From Chitinophaga pinensis (GTDB lineage Bacteria; Bacteroidota; Bacteroidia; Chitinophagales; CAMDFR01): 64,000 bases of DNA. A program made the translations under genes and the position numbers. The stretch covers positions 1-64,000 of the forward strand of contig CAMART010000004.1 in NCBI GenBank assembly GCA_945860705.1, given 5' to 3'. Position 1 is the first letter of the stretch. Each line of letters begins with the position of its first letter. Below the pieces are notes generated by a model. That model was given only the letters and a program-made list of their open reading frames with translations, made no database searches and was not told the origin of the DNA. Positions 50,902 through 60,517 of the stretch are shown here, piece after piece.

Positions 50902-51786
50902 ATGAAAAGTATATTATCTATTATCACATTAACATTTTTAATTGCATTAGGTTCTTGTAAAAACAATCAAAAAGAAATCAGTCAGAGCAATGATGAAATA
51001 TCTAATATAGCAATAGGAACTATATCAGAAGAAAAAAGTTCGAATAAAGCTGGAATACTAAATGAGTCACCTCCTGCATTATGTGAACCACCTTTGGAAA
51101 AAGACCAATTAAAAATACCAACCAAAATCATAAAAAATGCTTTTATGACCATGGAACTGAGCAATTACAATAAAGACAAACAAGCTATAATAGCATTGGT
51201 CACTAAATGTGGTGGCTTTATAAGTAATGAACGAGAAACGAATAATAATTATTCAATTAATAATGTATTAATAATAAAAATACCTGCTGAAAAATTTGAT
51301 GGCACTAGTGAAGGTATAGAAAATATTGGCAAAAAAATAGACTCAAAAGAAATAACACTTGAAGATGTGACAGCACAATATATTGATAATGCTTCAAGAC
51401 TAAAGACCAAAAAAGAAGTGCTCAATAGATATATGGAAATACTAAAAAAAGCGAATAATATAGATGATATTTTAGCTGTAGAAAATGAACTAAGAACTAT
51501 ACAAGAAGAAATAGAAAGTACAGAAGCTATACTATCTCAACTAGACAATCAAGTAGCTTATAGCACTCTTACACTTACATTATACAAAGAAACAGGTTAT
51601 GTAGCAAGCAAAAAATCATTCTTTAGCGAAATAGGCGATAGTATTTCTAGTGGTTGGCATGGACTACTAAGTGTATTGATAGAACTAATAAGTCTATGGC
51701 CACTATTCATTTTTATCAGTATCCTTGTAGTTTTTTGTTATAAAATGATAGTTAGAAATAGAGCGAAAAACATAGTAAAGAAATAA
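50902..51786 (+). CDS. DUF4349 membrane lipoprotein
   Basis: 294 residues with a lipoprotein signal (LTFLIALGSCKNNQ). The DUF4349 domain follows: IKNAFMTMELSNYNKDKQAIIALVTKCGGFISNERE, NNVLIIKIPAEKFD and EITLEDVTAQYIDNASRLKTKKEVLNRYMEIL. A coiled coil (about 185-215, ENELRTIQEEIESTEAILSQLDNQ) and one C-terminal helix (LLSVLIELISLWPLFIFISILVVF) with a basic tail complete it. It is an envelope protein tethered at both ends. Function unknown. It diverges from the GMC gene. Confidence 0.87.
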   Translation: MKSILSIITLTFLIALGSCKNNQKEISQSNDEISNIAIGTISEEKSSNKAGILNESPPALCEPPLEKDQLKIPTKIIKNAFMTMELSNYNKDKQAIIALVTKCGGFISNERETNNNYSINNVLIIKIPAEKFDGTSEGIENIGKKIDSKEITLEDVTAQYIDNASRLKTKKEVLNRYMEILKKANNIDDILAVENELRTIQEEIESTEAILSQLDNQVAYSTLTLTLYKETGYVASKKSFFSEIGDSISSGWHGLLSVLIELISLWPLFIFISILVVFCYKMIVRNRAKNIVKK

Positions 51787-51821
51787 TAATAAAAAAGTTT
51801 CGTTAATATTGTATACCAAAT

Positions 51822-52472
51822 ATGATATTACGAATAATACACAGTATCTTTTTTATTTGTGCTTTTAGTCAAATAAAATCACAGACTATCATTCAAGATC
51901 AGCTCTGGACAGATAATCAGTATCGTATCATCATGTATAGAGATAGTACCTTCAGTTTTTCTAAAATAGATGAACCGATGAAAGATATGATAGCTGGCAA
52001 ATGGATAGCAAGAAATGACACCTTCTATTTATATTCCAATGATGTGATACAACTATTACTATTTGGACTGTATGAGCAAGATAGTATGCACAAGCTCATC
52101 ACACATATAGACCCTCGTATCTATGACTCATACAGAGGAGTAAATATTCCAAAATATTTTTACCTTACAAAAACATACTACAATACTGGTGAAGTATGCA
52201 ATGCTTATTCTTTTGCTAGTTGCGAAGAAAATAAAAAATGTTTTTTAGACATCAATCATTTTAATGAGAAAGGACAAATAATATATCGGATGTATATCAA
52301 CCTAAAAACAAATAAAGCCAACTATTATGAATATACAACTAATAGTTTTGTAATGCCTAAAGAAAAAGTGATAGGACAATACAAAAATGGCAAGGCAATA
52401 GGCACTTGGTACTTCTTAGAGTGGAACAGCACCAATACAAAAATTATAAAAAAAACTAAAGAAAGAAAATAA
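51822..52472 (+). CDS. Hypothetical secreted protein with MORN-like C-terminus
   Basis: 216 residues opening MILRIIHSIFFICAFSQIKSQ, a signal peptide. The first half (WTDNQYRIIMYRDSTFSFSKIDEPMKDMIAGKWIARNDTFYLY) resembles short lipocalin-like domains that measure a response. The end, NEKGQIIYRMYINLKTNKANYYEYT and GQYKNGKAIGTWYFLEW, resembles the MORN-like repeats of YwqK-type proteins. No enzyme motif is seen. The RNase H gene starts 3 bp behind it. Confidence 0.72.
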   Translation: MILRIIHSIFFICAFSQIKSQTIIQDQLWTDNQYRIIMYRDSTFSFSKIDEPMKDMIAGKWIARNDTFYLYSNDVIQLLLFGLYEQDSMHKLITHIDPRIYDSYRGVNIPKYFYLTKTYYNTGEVCNAYSFASCEENKKCFLDINHFNEKGQIIYRMYINLKTNKANYYEYTTNSFVMPKEKVIGQYKNGKAIGTWYFLEWNSTNTKIIKKTKERK

Positions 52473-52475
52473 ATC

Positions 52476-53075
52476 ATGTCTACAGGAAAGTATTATGTAG
52501 TTTGGAATGGAAAGAAACCGGGTATCTATACTTCATGGGTAGACTGTCAGCAACAAATAAATGGATTTAGTAATCCGAAGTATAAATCTTATAAAACTAA
52601 AATAGAAGCAGAAACGGCTTATAATAATCCTGATTTAGCTTTCGCAAAAGATACGGATGAAAAAAACATCAACTATGATAGTATATCTGTAGATGCTGCT
52701 TGTGCTGGAAATCCTGGATTGATGGAGTATCGATGTGTATATACAAAAACAAAAGAAGTAGTTTTTGCTTCACCACAATATCCAGATGGTACTAATAATA
52801 TTGGTGAGTTTTTAGCAATAGTACATGCATTGGCTTTATGCAAAAAGAAAGAATCTAGTATCAGTATCTATACCGATAGCGCAACAGCTATGGCATGGGT
52901 TCGCAATAAAAAAGCAAAAACAAAACTTGAATTGACAAAGCATAATCAAATACTTTTTGAACTGATAGAAAGAGCTGAGAGATGGCTTCTTTCAAATACC
53001 TACAGCAACAAAATACTGAAATGGGATACCGCTAAATGGGGTGAAATACCCGCAGACTATGGTAGAAAAGGATAA
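52476..53075 (+). CDS. rnhA: Ribonuclease HI with N-terminal viroplasmin-type hybrid-binding domain
   Basis: Cuts the RNA strand of RNA-DNA hybrids. Residues 4-50 form the viroplasmin/RNase H1 N-terminal domain (KYYVVWNGKKPGIYTSWVDCQQQINGF...KSYKTKIEAETAY), which binds hybrids and is typical of eukaryotic RNase H1. The catalytic domain has Asp73 (SVDAACAGNPG), Glu111 (NNIGEFLAI), Asp134 (IYTDSATAM) and Asp194 (IPADYGRKG). All four metal-binding acids are present, so it should be active. Confidence 0.94.
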   Translation: MSTGKYYVVWNGKKPGIYTSWVDCQQQINGFSNPKYKSYKTKIEAETAYNNPDLAFAKDTDEKNINYDSISVDAACAGNPGLMEYRCVYTKTKEVVFASPQYPDGTNNIGEFLAIVHALALCKKKESSISIYTDSATAMAWVRNKKAKTKLELTKHNQILFELIERAERWLLSNTYSNKILKWDTAKWGEIPADYGRKG

Positions 53076-53113
53076 TGAATAATTTTGTCACTCCACGGCG
53101 TGATGAATTCTAA

Positions 53114-53260
53114 ATTTTAAATAAAAAAGTAGTTTTACAAATCTGGCATGGAAAAATTGAACATAATTTTGGAAATCTCACGAATGGGTATTATGTTTAT
53201 AATCTACTTATAGATGGTGTCACGGTTGATATCAAATTATTCTTAATTAATAATGACTAA
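53114..53260 (+). pseudogene. Remnant of a T9SS sorting domain (no start codon)
   Basis: An open frame of 48 codons without a start reads KKVVLQIWHGKIEHNFGN, then LTNGYYVYNLLIDGVTVDI and KLFLINND before a TAA. The NLTNGYYVYNLLIDG part has the shape of the last strands of a C-terminal sorting domain. The frame is closed by a stop directly upstream, so it is most likely a decayed 3' end of a lost secreted-protein gene. Confidence 0.5.
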
Positions 53261-53264
53261 TAAT

Positions 53265-53795
53265 ATGAAAACAAAATATTTTATTTATGTAATTGTACTT
53301 ATAGTAAGTACAATCATAATCAGTTACTCATGTAATAAAAACTGCGATAGTCCTAAATGCTTCTATATAAACGAACGTGCGAGTGTGAAACTGGGTAAAG
53401 AAATCACTATCATGGATACGACTCGTATGGTACTCAATAAAAAAGGCAAACTTGTACCTTATGAATACCATATTAAATATACAAAAGTTATACATGATGG
53501 TAGAGATTATGTTGCCTGTTCAGCATCTACTGGAGGACAAATAGAATCTGAAGCTCTCATTTATACCGATTCGTCATCTGTAACTGATACATTAGAATTT
53601 AGAGGTTGCACAACCGCAGATAAACCTATAACCAGGTCTAATTCAACAGCTCACTACTATACTGATACAGAAGTAGATCATAAAGTTATATATTTCTTGA
53701 GAAACAGACCTTTGGCAGTTAAAACAGATGTTTTGTTTAAGTGGAAAAAAGAAGATTATCCTTATACTTTAGAATTAATTCTAAAAGATAATTAA
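53265..53795 (+). CDS. Hypothetical exported protein
   Basis: 176 residues from the ATG giving MKTKYFIYVIVLIVSTIIISYSCNKNC, a signal peptide with a possible lipobox (SYSC); an in-frame ATG 12 bp upstream adds MTNN. The mature part is beta-rich with charged turns (ASVKLGKEITIMDTTRMVLNKKGKLVPYEYHIKYTKVIHDG) and four further Cys (CDSPKC, ACSAS, RGCTT). No family recognised. It lies directly behind the sorting-domain remnant. Confidence 0.65.
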   Translation: MKTKYFIYVIVLIVSTIIISYSCNKNCDSPKCFYINERASVKLGKEITIMDTTRMVLNKKGKLVPYEYHIKYTKVIHDGRDYVACSASTGGQIESEALIYTDSSSVTDTLEFRGCTTADKPITRSNSTAHYYTDTEVDHKVIYFLRNRPLAVKTDVLFKWKKEDYPYTLELILKDN

Positions 53796-53874
53796 TATGA
53801 AAAAAATAATTGATTTGTAAAATTATGATCTATTAAAATGTCATACTTTTACATCACAAAATCAATCACACAAT

Positions 53875-55128
53875 ATGAATATTCTTCTTCTTGGTTCTGG
53901 TGGTAGAGAACATGCACTTGCATGGAAAATTGCACAAAGTAGTCAATGTACCAAATTATTTATCGCACCAGGAAATACTGGTACAGCTCTCTGTGGAACA
54001 AATATTGTTATCAAAACTTCAGAATTTGAAAAATTATATGATTTTGTAAAAAACGAATCTATAGATTTCATAGTATGTGGACCAGAAGACCCTTTAGTAG
54101 ATGGAGTATATGATTTTTTTAAAGAAAGAAATATTCCTTTGATTGGCCCATCCAAAGCAGCCGCACAACTAGAAGGTAGTAAAGCTTTTTCTAAAAAATT
54201 TATGCAAAGACATGCTATTCCTACTGCAACATATTTGGAAGTGGATGCAACTAATCTAGAAGAAGGCCTACAACATATTGAAAACACTAGTGCTCCATAC
54301 GTACTGAAAGCAGATGGTTTGGCGGCAGGAAAAGGGGTGCTCATCATCCAAGACAAACAAGAAGCCAAAGATGCACTTGTAGAGATGATAAACCAAAATA
54401 AATTCGGTATAGCGAGTACTCGAGTTGTGATAGAAGAATTTTTAGATGGTATAGAGTTTTCTGTTTTTGTATTAAGTGATGGAAAATCATATAAAATTTT
54501 ACCAAATGCAAAAGACTATAAACGAATAGGCGAAGGCGATACAGGACTAAATACTGGAGGCATGGGAGCTATATCACCAGTGCCTTTTGTTACAGATGAA
54601 TTGATGGCTCAAGTAGAAGAAAAAATAATCATACCTACCATAAATGGTTTACAAAAAGATAATTTAGAGTACAAAGGATTTATTTATATAGGATTGATAA
54701 AAGTAGGTGATGAAGCAAAAGTAATAGAGTATAACTGTAGAATGGGCGACCCAGAAACAGAAGTGGTGATGCCTCGTATCAAAAACGATATATTAGATTT
54801 GTACAAAGCTGTAATCAATCAGACTTTAACTACTCAAACAATAGAAGAAGACGAACGTGCTTGTTGCACTATAGTATTGGCTTCTGGAGGCTACCCTGAA
54901 GATTTTGAAAAAGAAAAAATCATCCATGGACTTGAAACTAATTCGTTGATTTTTCATGCAGGCATCAAAAAAACAAATGATGATTATCTCACAAATGGTG
55001 GTCGTGTAGCAATGGTATCAGCTTATGGAAAAGATATCAAAGATGCATTAATAAATGCTAATGCTAGCGCAAAAAATATTTCATTTGAAAATATGTATTA
55101 CAGAAAAGATATTGGGTGGGAGTTTTAG
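53875..55128 (+). CDS. purD: Phosphoribosylamine-glycine ligase (GAR synthetase)
   Basis: Second step of purine synthesis: couples phosphoribosylamine to glycine using ATP. The opening MNILLLGSGGREHALAWKIAQS, the ATP-grasp segments YVLKADGLAAGKGVLI and EEFLDGIEFSVFVLSDG, and CRMGDPETEVVMPRI are diagnostic. Length 417 is standard. It is a stand-alone gene; no other pur genes are adjacent. Its stop is 13 bp from that of the convergent hemoglobin gene. Confidence 0.97.
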   Translation: MNILLLGSGGREHALAWKIAQSSQCTKLFIAPGNTGTALCGTNIVIKTSEFEKLYDFVKNESIDFIVCGPEDPLVDGVYDFFKERNIPLIGPSKAAAQLEGSKAFSKKFMQRHAIPTATYLEVDATNLEEGLQHIENTSAPYVLKADGLAAGKGVLIIQDKQEAKDALVEMINQNKFGIASTRVVIEEFLDGIEFSVFVLSDGKSYKILPNAKDYKRIGEGDTGLNTGGMGAISPVPFVTDELMAQVEEKIIIPTINGLQKDNLEYKGFIYIGLIKVGDEAKVIEYNCRMGDPETEVVMPRIKNDILDLYKAVINQTLTTQTIEEDERACCTIVLASGGYPEDFEKEKIIHGLETNSLIFHAGIKKTNDDYLTNGGRVAMVSAYGKDIKDALINANASAKNISFENMYYRKDIGWEF

Positions 55129-55141
55129 AACTAATTTTTAC

Positions 55142-55504
55142 TTATCCTTTATCCTTCATTTCTTTCATCTTACTTGCAAATGTATAGCCAATCAACTTGG
55201 CTCTATTGATAGCCATATCAGCTTTTACACCAGAAAATAATTGTTTCATGTTTTCTTCAAATAAAAACAACCATCTATCAAAATGTGTTTGGTCTATTTT
55301 TAGTGGAGCGTGTTTATCAAAAATATTTCCTCTAAAACTTCCTTCATCTAATACAGTAAAACACCAAAAATCAATCATGCGTGGCATATGATGCTCAAAA
55401 TCTACCTGTGCAAAATGTGGAGCAAGCAATTCATCCTTAAATACTTTATCATAAAAAGTATTGACCATCAAACTGACATCTTCTCTTGTTTCTATATCTT
55501 TCAT
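55142..55504 (-). CDS. Group III truncated hemoglobin
   Basis: 120 residues of the 2-on-2 globin fold. It opens with LMVNTFYDKVFKDELLAPHF (B helix with Tyr18), then HMPRMIDFWCFTVLDEGSFRGN and HAPLKIDQTHFDRWLFLFEEN. His74 is the proximal heme ligand, and Trp77 three residues later is typical of group III (Ctb-like) proteins. It probably binds O2 or NO and may serve in stress resistance. The start overlaps the stop of the cyclophilin gene (TAATG), so the two are translationally coupled. Confidence 0.9.
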   Translation of the reverse strand: MKDIETREDVSLMVNTFYDKVFKDELLAPHFAQVDFEHHMPRMIDFWCFTVLDEGSFRGNIFDKHAPLKIDQTHFDRWLFLFEENMKQLFSGVKADMAINRAKLIGYTFASKMKEMKDKG

Positions 55505-56154
55505 TATTTCTTTTTATTAAGTAAGATACAAGTTATTATTCTTACTTCTTTGAGTGGTCTATCATTTTTATTTGTAGGCACCATAGCTATTTTATCCAAT
55601 ACAGCAAAGCCTTTTACCAGTTCGCCATACACTGTATAGCTCATATCTAGTTGTGGTGTGCCTCCAAATTTTGCATATTCTATTCTATGTTCTTGTGGTA
55701 CATCATATCCCGATCTAGATTTTGCTTTTATATATGTAGAATCATTTGGGATTTTCCCTTGTACGATATAAAACTGACTAGCACTACTTGCTTTCTCTGG
55801 ATTCTCATCTCTTGCTTGCGCAAAAGCATATTTTTTATGATAGTATTTGGTATTAAATTCTGCAGGTATTGTATAGGGCAAATCACCATCACCCAAAAGT
55901 GCTGTCTCATTGGCATATTTTGAAGTAGGGTCACCTGCCTGTATCATAAAACCTTTGATAACTCTATGAAATAATAAACTATCATAGTGATGCGCTTCGA
56001 CTAATTTCAGAAAATTATCTCTGTGCAAAGGCGTTTCGTCATATAGCATTACATCCATACTCCCCATATTAGTAATAATACGAACAGTATATGTTTGTGA
56101 TTTTAGCGAGCTAAAAATCACAGCAACTAATAATATTAAAAATATCTTTTTCAT
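55504..56154 (-). CDS. Secreted cyclophilin-type peptidyl-prolyl isomerase
   Basis: 216 residues with a signal peptide (MKKIFLILLVAVIFSSLKSQ). The cyclophilin domain has ITNMGSMDVMLYDETPLHRDNFLKLV, LLFHRVIKGFMIQAGDP, SSASQFYIVQGK and YTVYGELVKGFAVLDKIA. It assists folding of periplasmic or outer-membrane proteins. The conserved Trp of cyclosporin-sensitive forms is absent, as in many bacterial cyclophilins. Coupled downstream to the globin gene; the metalloprotease gene lies 9 bp upstream. Confidence 0.93.
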   Translation of the reverse strand: MKKIFLILLVAVIFSSLKSQTYTVRIITNMGSMDVMLYDETPLHRDNFLKLVEAHHYDSLLFHRVIKGFMIQAGDPTSKYANETALLGDGDLPYTIPAEFNTKYYHKKYAFAQARDENPEKASSASQFYIVQGKIPNDSTYIKAKSRSGYDVPQEHRIEYAKFGGTPQLDMSYTVYGELVKGFAVLDKIAMVPTNKNDRPLKEVRIITCILLNKKK

Positions 56155-56163
56155 TATAAAAAA

Positions 56164-57966
56164 TTAAAACTTAATCAATTTGATAGAATTTGAATTCAAT
56201 TTATTTTCCAATTTTAATAGATAAATTCCTGCTGGTATTTTTTCACTACTGATAAAATTTATAGTATCATGTAATTCTTTTTCTAAGATTAAAGACCCAT
56301 CAATTGTATATAATTTTATTTTTAATATCTCAGATGACTTTATCATTAAATCTCCGGTGCCTTCTGCAAATCCTAAAGTATTGTAAATCGTAATATCCGA
56401 ATTAGTATTATTTTCTATTCCTGTGAAATCACAACTATTGCCGTAACTAGGATCAAGCAATCCTCTAAGTATAAATGAATGAACAATCTTGCAATAGTCA
56501 GCACCTGCATAGAGAAGCGTATCTGCATACAAATAATTTTTTGCAGCTTGTTCTAATGTAATATTATTGGCATTTGCATACATAGTTTGAATTGCTAATT
56601 TATTTCCTTTTTCTCTACCAAGTTTACCCTCTATTTCCCAAAGTGCACTACTCCATATACCTCCATTATGATAGATATTTCCATTGAGGTCTCTTGGATA
56701 TAAATTTATATTATCTACAAATCTTCCACTCCAGTATTCATTATGACCATCCCAATTGAAAACCCAATTGGCATTAAATGGATACAGACTCTTTGAATAT
56801 GAACAAGCAATATAATCACAAAATCCTTCATCTAGCGAAATACGCTCTGTACCAATATTGGTAAATGGTGATGCGTCATGTGAAACTGCATGACAATACT
56901 CATGTATGACAACATCTGCATCTTCTGCATCATCTACGCCTCCTTCACCAAATCGAAGACTAGGTGGACTAGTAGAGAATGTGAAAAAAGAATTATCTGC
57001 ACCGCCAATAGCATGTACATCACATGTAATAGGATAATTTACTAAAGCAAATCCTAAATCATTATTGATATAATCATGCATTGTATTGATGTGATAAAAT
57101 GTATTAAAATCTTCAAAGCCATCATCAAACCTATTAAACATAAAATCTCCATCAATAGAAGTAACCGGATTTTTTACTGGAGGATCTGCCTCTACAATAC
57201 TACAAAATGGACTATTTAAATAAAAAACACCCAAAGTATCTGTAGCACGTACACTTTTCAATTCTCTTTTTGAATCAAAATATACATTCGTACTATCTGC
57301 ATTATTTACAAATCTACCTCCGTAAGTATTATTCCCTACACTCAAAGGATCTGGATTGTATACATAACCTCTCACAATAGTATCATGTGCAAAATAAGAG
57401 TTTAAATCTCTTTGGTAAGTATTTATATGATTTACAAATACTGTTTCTGTATGTGCCCCCGAATAGGGATTTTTATATGTATACAATTGTGCAATTAACG
57501 GTATATTATTTTGAACTAGAACTATAGATTCTACTGTAGTAAAAATTAAATTATCTGTTGTGTTTTCATTTATCAAATCCGTACTCAAATTCCAATCTTT
57601 TGTATTTGCTATCGAGTAAGAAATATTGTATGTTTCATTACTCTTAGTTAGGTTTACTTTGATACTTGAATTATATATTTTTATTCCTTTATAATATTGG
57701 GCATACAAAAAATGTTTAGAATATGGACCTTTGTTTTTTGTAATAAGTCTTAACTCTGATTGACTTAATTCTTTAAAATTATTGATAAGAAATAATTGTA
57801 ATTCTTTTTCAATATCATCTGTAGCTAATTGATGTTTTTCGTTACTTGATTTAAACTCCAAAATATAAGGATTATTTTCAAGAACCCTTTCAGATTTTAA
57901 AGATTCTTGAGCAAATATACTTTTGCTTAAGAAAAGTATGTTTAATATAAAAATAATTGTTTTCAT
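56164..57966 (-). CDS. Secreted zinc metalloprotease (M36/M4-like) with T9SS sorting domain
   Basis: 600 residues with a signal peptide (MKTIIFILNILFLSKSIFA), an FTP-like propeptide (about 60-185) and a gluzincin domain. The zinc site is His355-Glu356-x2-His359 in VVIHEYCHAVSHD with the third ligand Glu380 in SLDEGFCDY. The order HEYxHAxS...DEGFCDY resembles fungalysin (M36) more than thermolysin. The C-terminal 75 residues look like a sorting domain with a less typical opening (TIYNTLGFAEGTGDLMIKS...PAGIYLLKLENKLNSNSIKLIKF). It shares a 4-bp ATGA overlap with the upstream IMPACT gene. Confidence 0.88.
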   Translation of the reverse strand: MKTIIFILNILFLSKSIFAQESLKSERVLENNPYILEFKSSNEKHQLATDDIEKELQLFLINNFKELSQSELRLITKNKGPYSKHFLYAQYYKGIKIYNSSIKVNLTKSNETYNISYSIANTKDWNLSTDLINENTTDNLIFTTVESIVLVQNNIPLIAQLYTYKNPYSGAHTETVFVNHINTYQRDLNSYFAHDTIVRGYVYNPDPLSVGNNTYGGRFVNNADSTNVYFDSKRELKSVRATDTLGVFYLNSPFCSIVEADPPVKNPVTSIDGDFMFNRFDDGFEDFNTFYHINTMHDYINNDLGFALVNYPITCDVHAIGGADNSFFTFSTSPPSLRFGEGGVDDAEDADVVIHEYCHAVSHDASPFTNIGTERISLDEGFCDYIACSYSKSLYPFNANWVFNWDGHNEYWSGRFVDNINLYPRDLNGNIYHNGGIWSSALWEIEGKLGREKGNKLAIQTMYANANNITLEQAAKNYLYADTLLYAGADYCKIVHSFILRGLLDPSYGNSCDFTGIENNTNSDITIYNTLGFAEGTGDLMIKSSEILKIKLYTIDGSLILEKELHDTINFISSEKIPAGIYLLKLENKLNSNSIKLIKF

Positions 57967-58592
57967 TCTATTGGCGTTATTTTCAAATTTACATGATATA
58001 AATCATTTATTGCACTAAAAAATGAATCTTTATCTTTTTTGTTGAGGCTTATTATCAATAGACATTCATTATCAAAATTCTGTTGCATGACGATAGCTTT
58101 ATATTTTTTTAAAAAAGCCATCATATCGTTGTAAGCTATAGTAGGAAACTCTATTTGATAAACCTCAACAATGTCTTTTTCTTCGATTTTGGAAATAGAA
58201 ATCACCTCAAAAGCGGCTTCTTTATATGCTTGAATCAAACCAGACACTCCTAATTTTGTACCTCCATAATACCGAACTACTGCTATCAATACATTTGTTA
58301 GCTCCTGCGAATCTATTTGACCTAAAATCGGTTTACCTGCTGTTCCATTTGGTTCTCCATCATCATTGGCTCTATAGTTATTTTTATCAAACCCTAATCT
58401 GTATGCATAGCAAACATGTGTGGCTTTATTATGTTGTTTCCATAGCTCATCTATATTCGCTTTCGCATCTTGTTCATTTTGTATAGGGAAAATACAGGCA
58501 ATAAATTTTGAAGACTTTTCTTTTGTCTCTATCTGATTTTGAATTGATATGGTTTTATAAGTAAACAAAACACAAGCTTTATTGAGTGGCAA
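57963..58592 (-). CDS. IMPACT/YigZ family protein
   Basis: 209 residues. The conserved core is SSKFIACIFPIQNEQDAKANIDELW, then DDGEPNGTAGKPILGQI and NVLIAVVRYYGGTKLGVSGLIQAY, the UPF0029 signature, with a C-terminal DUF1949 domain (about 135-205). YigZ binds nucleic acid; the eukaryotic relative IMPACT modulates translational control. Its exact role in bacteria is unsettled. It overlaps the EamA gene upstream by 14 bp and the protease gene downstream by 4 bp. Confidence 0.93.
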   Translation of the reverse strand: MPLNKACVLFTYKTISIQNQIETKEKSSKFIACIFPIQNEQDAKANIDELWKQHNKATHVCYAYRLGFDKNNYRANDDGEPNGTAGKPILGQIDSQELTNVLIAVVRYYGGTKLGVSGLIQAYKEAAFEVISISKIEEKDIVEVYQIEFPTIAYNDMMAFLKKYKAIVMQQNFDNECLLIISLNKKDKDSFFSAINDLYHVNLKITPIE

Positions 58593-59457
58593 AAATAATC
58601 GTGATTACAGCTATTATAGCCAAAATAAGCCCTACTATATTAAATTTATTTAGTTGCTCTTTGAAGAAAAACAATCCTACAATTGCTGAACTTATTACTA
58701 CACTTATATTAGCCAATGGAAACACAACTGTACTCTCCCAACCAGTTTTTAAAAGTGTTTGAAACAAAAAATAAATACTTAAATAATTGGGAATACCCAA
58801 TAAGATACCGCCTACTAAACTTTGTATTTCTAGTTTTTCTTTGTTTTTTATCATCATCACTACAGCAAAAATAAATCCTAAAATAGCTGCAAACATAAAT
58901 AGCATCACAGAGAATAATTCAAATCCACCATTATTGAAATATGTAAGCTGTGCATACTGTACCAAACTATCACAAGCACCACTGCCTATAAATACTGCTA
59001 TAGGTAATATTACTAACCATTTGGAAACAGTTTCTGATGTAGAACCAGACGATATAGAGGTTAGAATAACTGCAATGATGGCAAGAATAATACCGCCTAT
59101 TTTCAAAAAAGAACTAGACTCATTATATACCAATACTCCAATCAAAATTGGAAAAATAAACGCCAATTTCATAGCCATAGATGTAACAGACACACCTATT
59201 TTTTGACTAGTCAAAGCACTCAAATTAAATATAGTAATAAATAACAACCCTAGAATAAGTGCTATAGGAGTCCAATTTTGATTGAATCCTTTGAGAACTT
59301 CCATAGGAGATTGACTAGTGACTATACATCCAAAAACCACACAAGTTATATAATTTATTACTATTCCATGTAGTGTGTTCACCTTGTATTTTGGAAATAA
59401 TTTTAATATTACAATAAGAATTGTAGAGCAAAGAACTCCTAGTATTAAATAGATCAT
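58579..59457 (-). CDS. EamA/DMT superfamily permease
   Basis: 292 residues with ten predicted membrane helices in two EamA repeats. The second repeat ends TLLKTGWESTVVFPLANISVVISSAIVGLFFFKEQLNKFNIVGLILAIIAV, the typical EamA closing block. The first has SVTSMAMKLAFIFPILIGVLVYNESSSFLKIGG. Such carriers export or import small metabolites; the substrate is unknown. It overlaps ribD by 4 bp, so it belongs to the ribD-EamA-IMPACT-protease transcript. Confidence 0.87.
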   Translation of the reverse strand: MIYLILGVLCSTILIVILKLFPKYKVNTLHGIVINYITCVVFGCIVTSQSPMEVLKGFNQNWTPIALILGLLFITIFNLSALTSQKIGVSVTSMAMKLAFIFPILIGVLVYNESSSFLKIGGIILAIIAVILTSISSGSTSETVSKWLVILPIAVFIGSGACDSLVQYAQLTYFNNGGFELFSVMLFMFAAILGFIFAVVMMIKNKEKLEIQSLVGGILLGIPNYLSIYFLFQTLLKTGWESTVVFPLANISVVISSAIVGLFFFKEQLNKFNIVGLILAIIAVITIIFATQ

Positions 59458-60485
59458 ATGGTAGGTAGGTTTTGATAAAAATAAATAATATCCGTATTCG
59501 ATATTATTTTATTTATGGGTTTTAGCGTATGTATTGGTGCTTGCTCACCATCTTCTATAATTGTATCGGTTTGTATTTCTCTTATTTCATCATATAAATT
59601 CTCTTTTAGAAAAGACTGAATTACTTCTAAACCTCCTTCTATGATAATTGATTGTATATTTCTTGTATACATATCATGCATTATTTCTTTGAGAGTTTCT
59701 TTTTTTATAAAATGAATATGATTGTATATTTCATTTTTTAGTTTATTATATAAAAGTACGGGAGCAGTATCCAAAAATACATTTGAATGAATATCTAATT
59801 CTAAATTTGAATCTAGTATTACTCTTATAGGATTTTCTCCTGATATACTTCTTACATCTAGTTTAGGATTATCAAAAATCACTGTATTTTTACCTACTAA
59901 AATTGCATCTTCTTCAGCACGCCAAGCATGTGTGACATTAGAAGTTTCAGCGCTACTTAACCATGCTTGTTGTTTGTCTTTTCTAGAGAAATATCCATTT
60001 TTACTAATTGCATATTTCAAAATGATATAAGGTCTATTATACTTTTGAAAAACTATAAATCGTTTATTTAATTTAATAGCTTCTGGTTTCAATATATCTT
60101 GCAACACTTCTACTCCTGCACTTTTGAGCTTTTCAATACTTTGTCCAGCTACTTGTGGATTTGGGTCTTGTAGAGCTATCATTACTTTTTTTATTTCATG
60201 TTTTAATATCAAGTCTACACAAGGTGGCGTTTTGCCAAAATGAAAACAAGGCTCTAAATTGATATAGATGGTAGCATCTTTTATATTTTGTATATTTTGA
60301 TCGGATACACTATTGATACAATTCACTTCAGCATGTGCTTCACCGTATTTCTGATGATAGCCCTCGCCTATTATTTCATCATTATAAACTAAAACTGCTC
60401 CTACCAAAGGATTTGTTTTGGTTTTACCTTTTCCTAGCAAAGCTAATTCAAGGCAACGATGCATATATTTTTCGTGTATGTTCAT
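59454..60485 (-). CDS. ribD: Bifunctional riboflavin deaminase/reductase RibD
   Basis: Second and third steps of riboflavin synthesis. The N-terminal deaminase has His51 and Glu53 (GEAHAEVNC), then Cys80 and Cys89 in EPCFHFGKTPPC, the zinc site. The reductase domain starts near residue 150 (RPYIILKYAISKNGYFSRKDKQ) and contains AILVGKNTVIFDNPKLDVR and SIIIEGGLEVIQSFL. Length 343 is typical. It starts a four-gene minus-strand run and diverges from the GH3 gene across about 30 bp. Confidence 0.96.
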   Translation of the reverse strand: MNIHEKYMHRCLELALLGKGKTKTNPLVGAVLVYNDEIIGEGYHQKYGEAHAEVNCINSVSDQNIQNIKDATIYINLEPCFHFGKTPPCVDLILKHEIKKVMIALQDPNPQVAGQSIEKLKSAGVEVLQDILKPEAIKLNKRFIVFQKYNRPYIILKYAISKNGYFSRKDKQQAWLSSAETSNVTHAWRAEEDAILVGKNTVIFDNPKLDVRSISGENPIRVILDSNLELDIHSNVFLDTAPVLLYNKLKNEIYNHIHFIKKETLKEIMHDMYTRNIQSIIIEGGLEVIQSFLKENLYDEIREIQTDTIIEDGEQAPIHTLKPINKIISNTDIIYFYQNLPTI

Positions 60486-60517
60486 TTACGTTTGTAAAAT
60501 TAGTACTTTTACATACT

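Noticed and set aside
60335-60517. N-terminal extension of the GH3 protein
   Set aside because: It lies antisense to the ribD start, has no family similarity, and the GTG at 60518 matches the usual GH3 opening.
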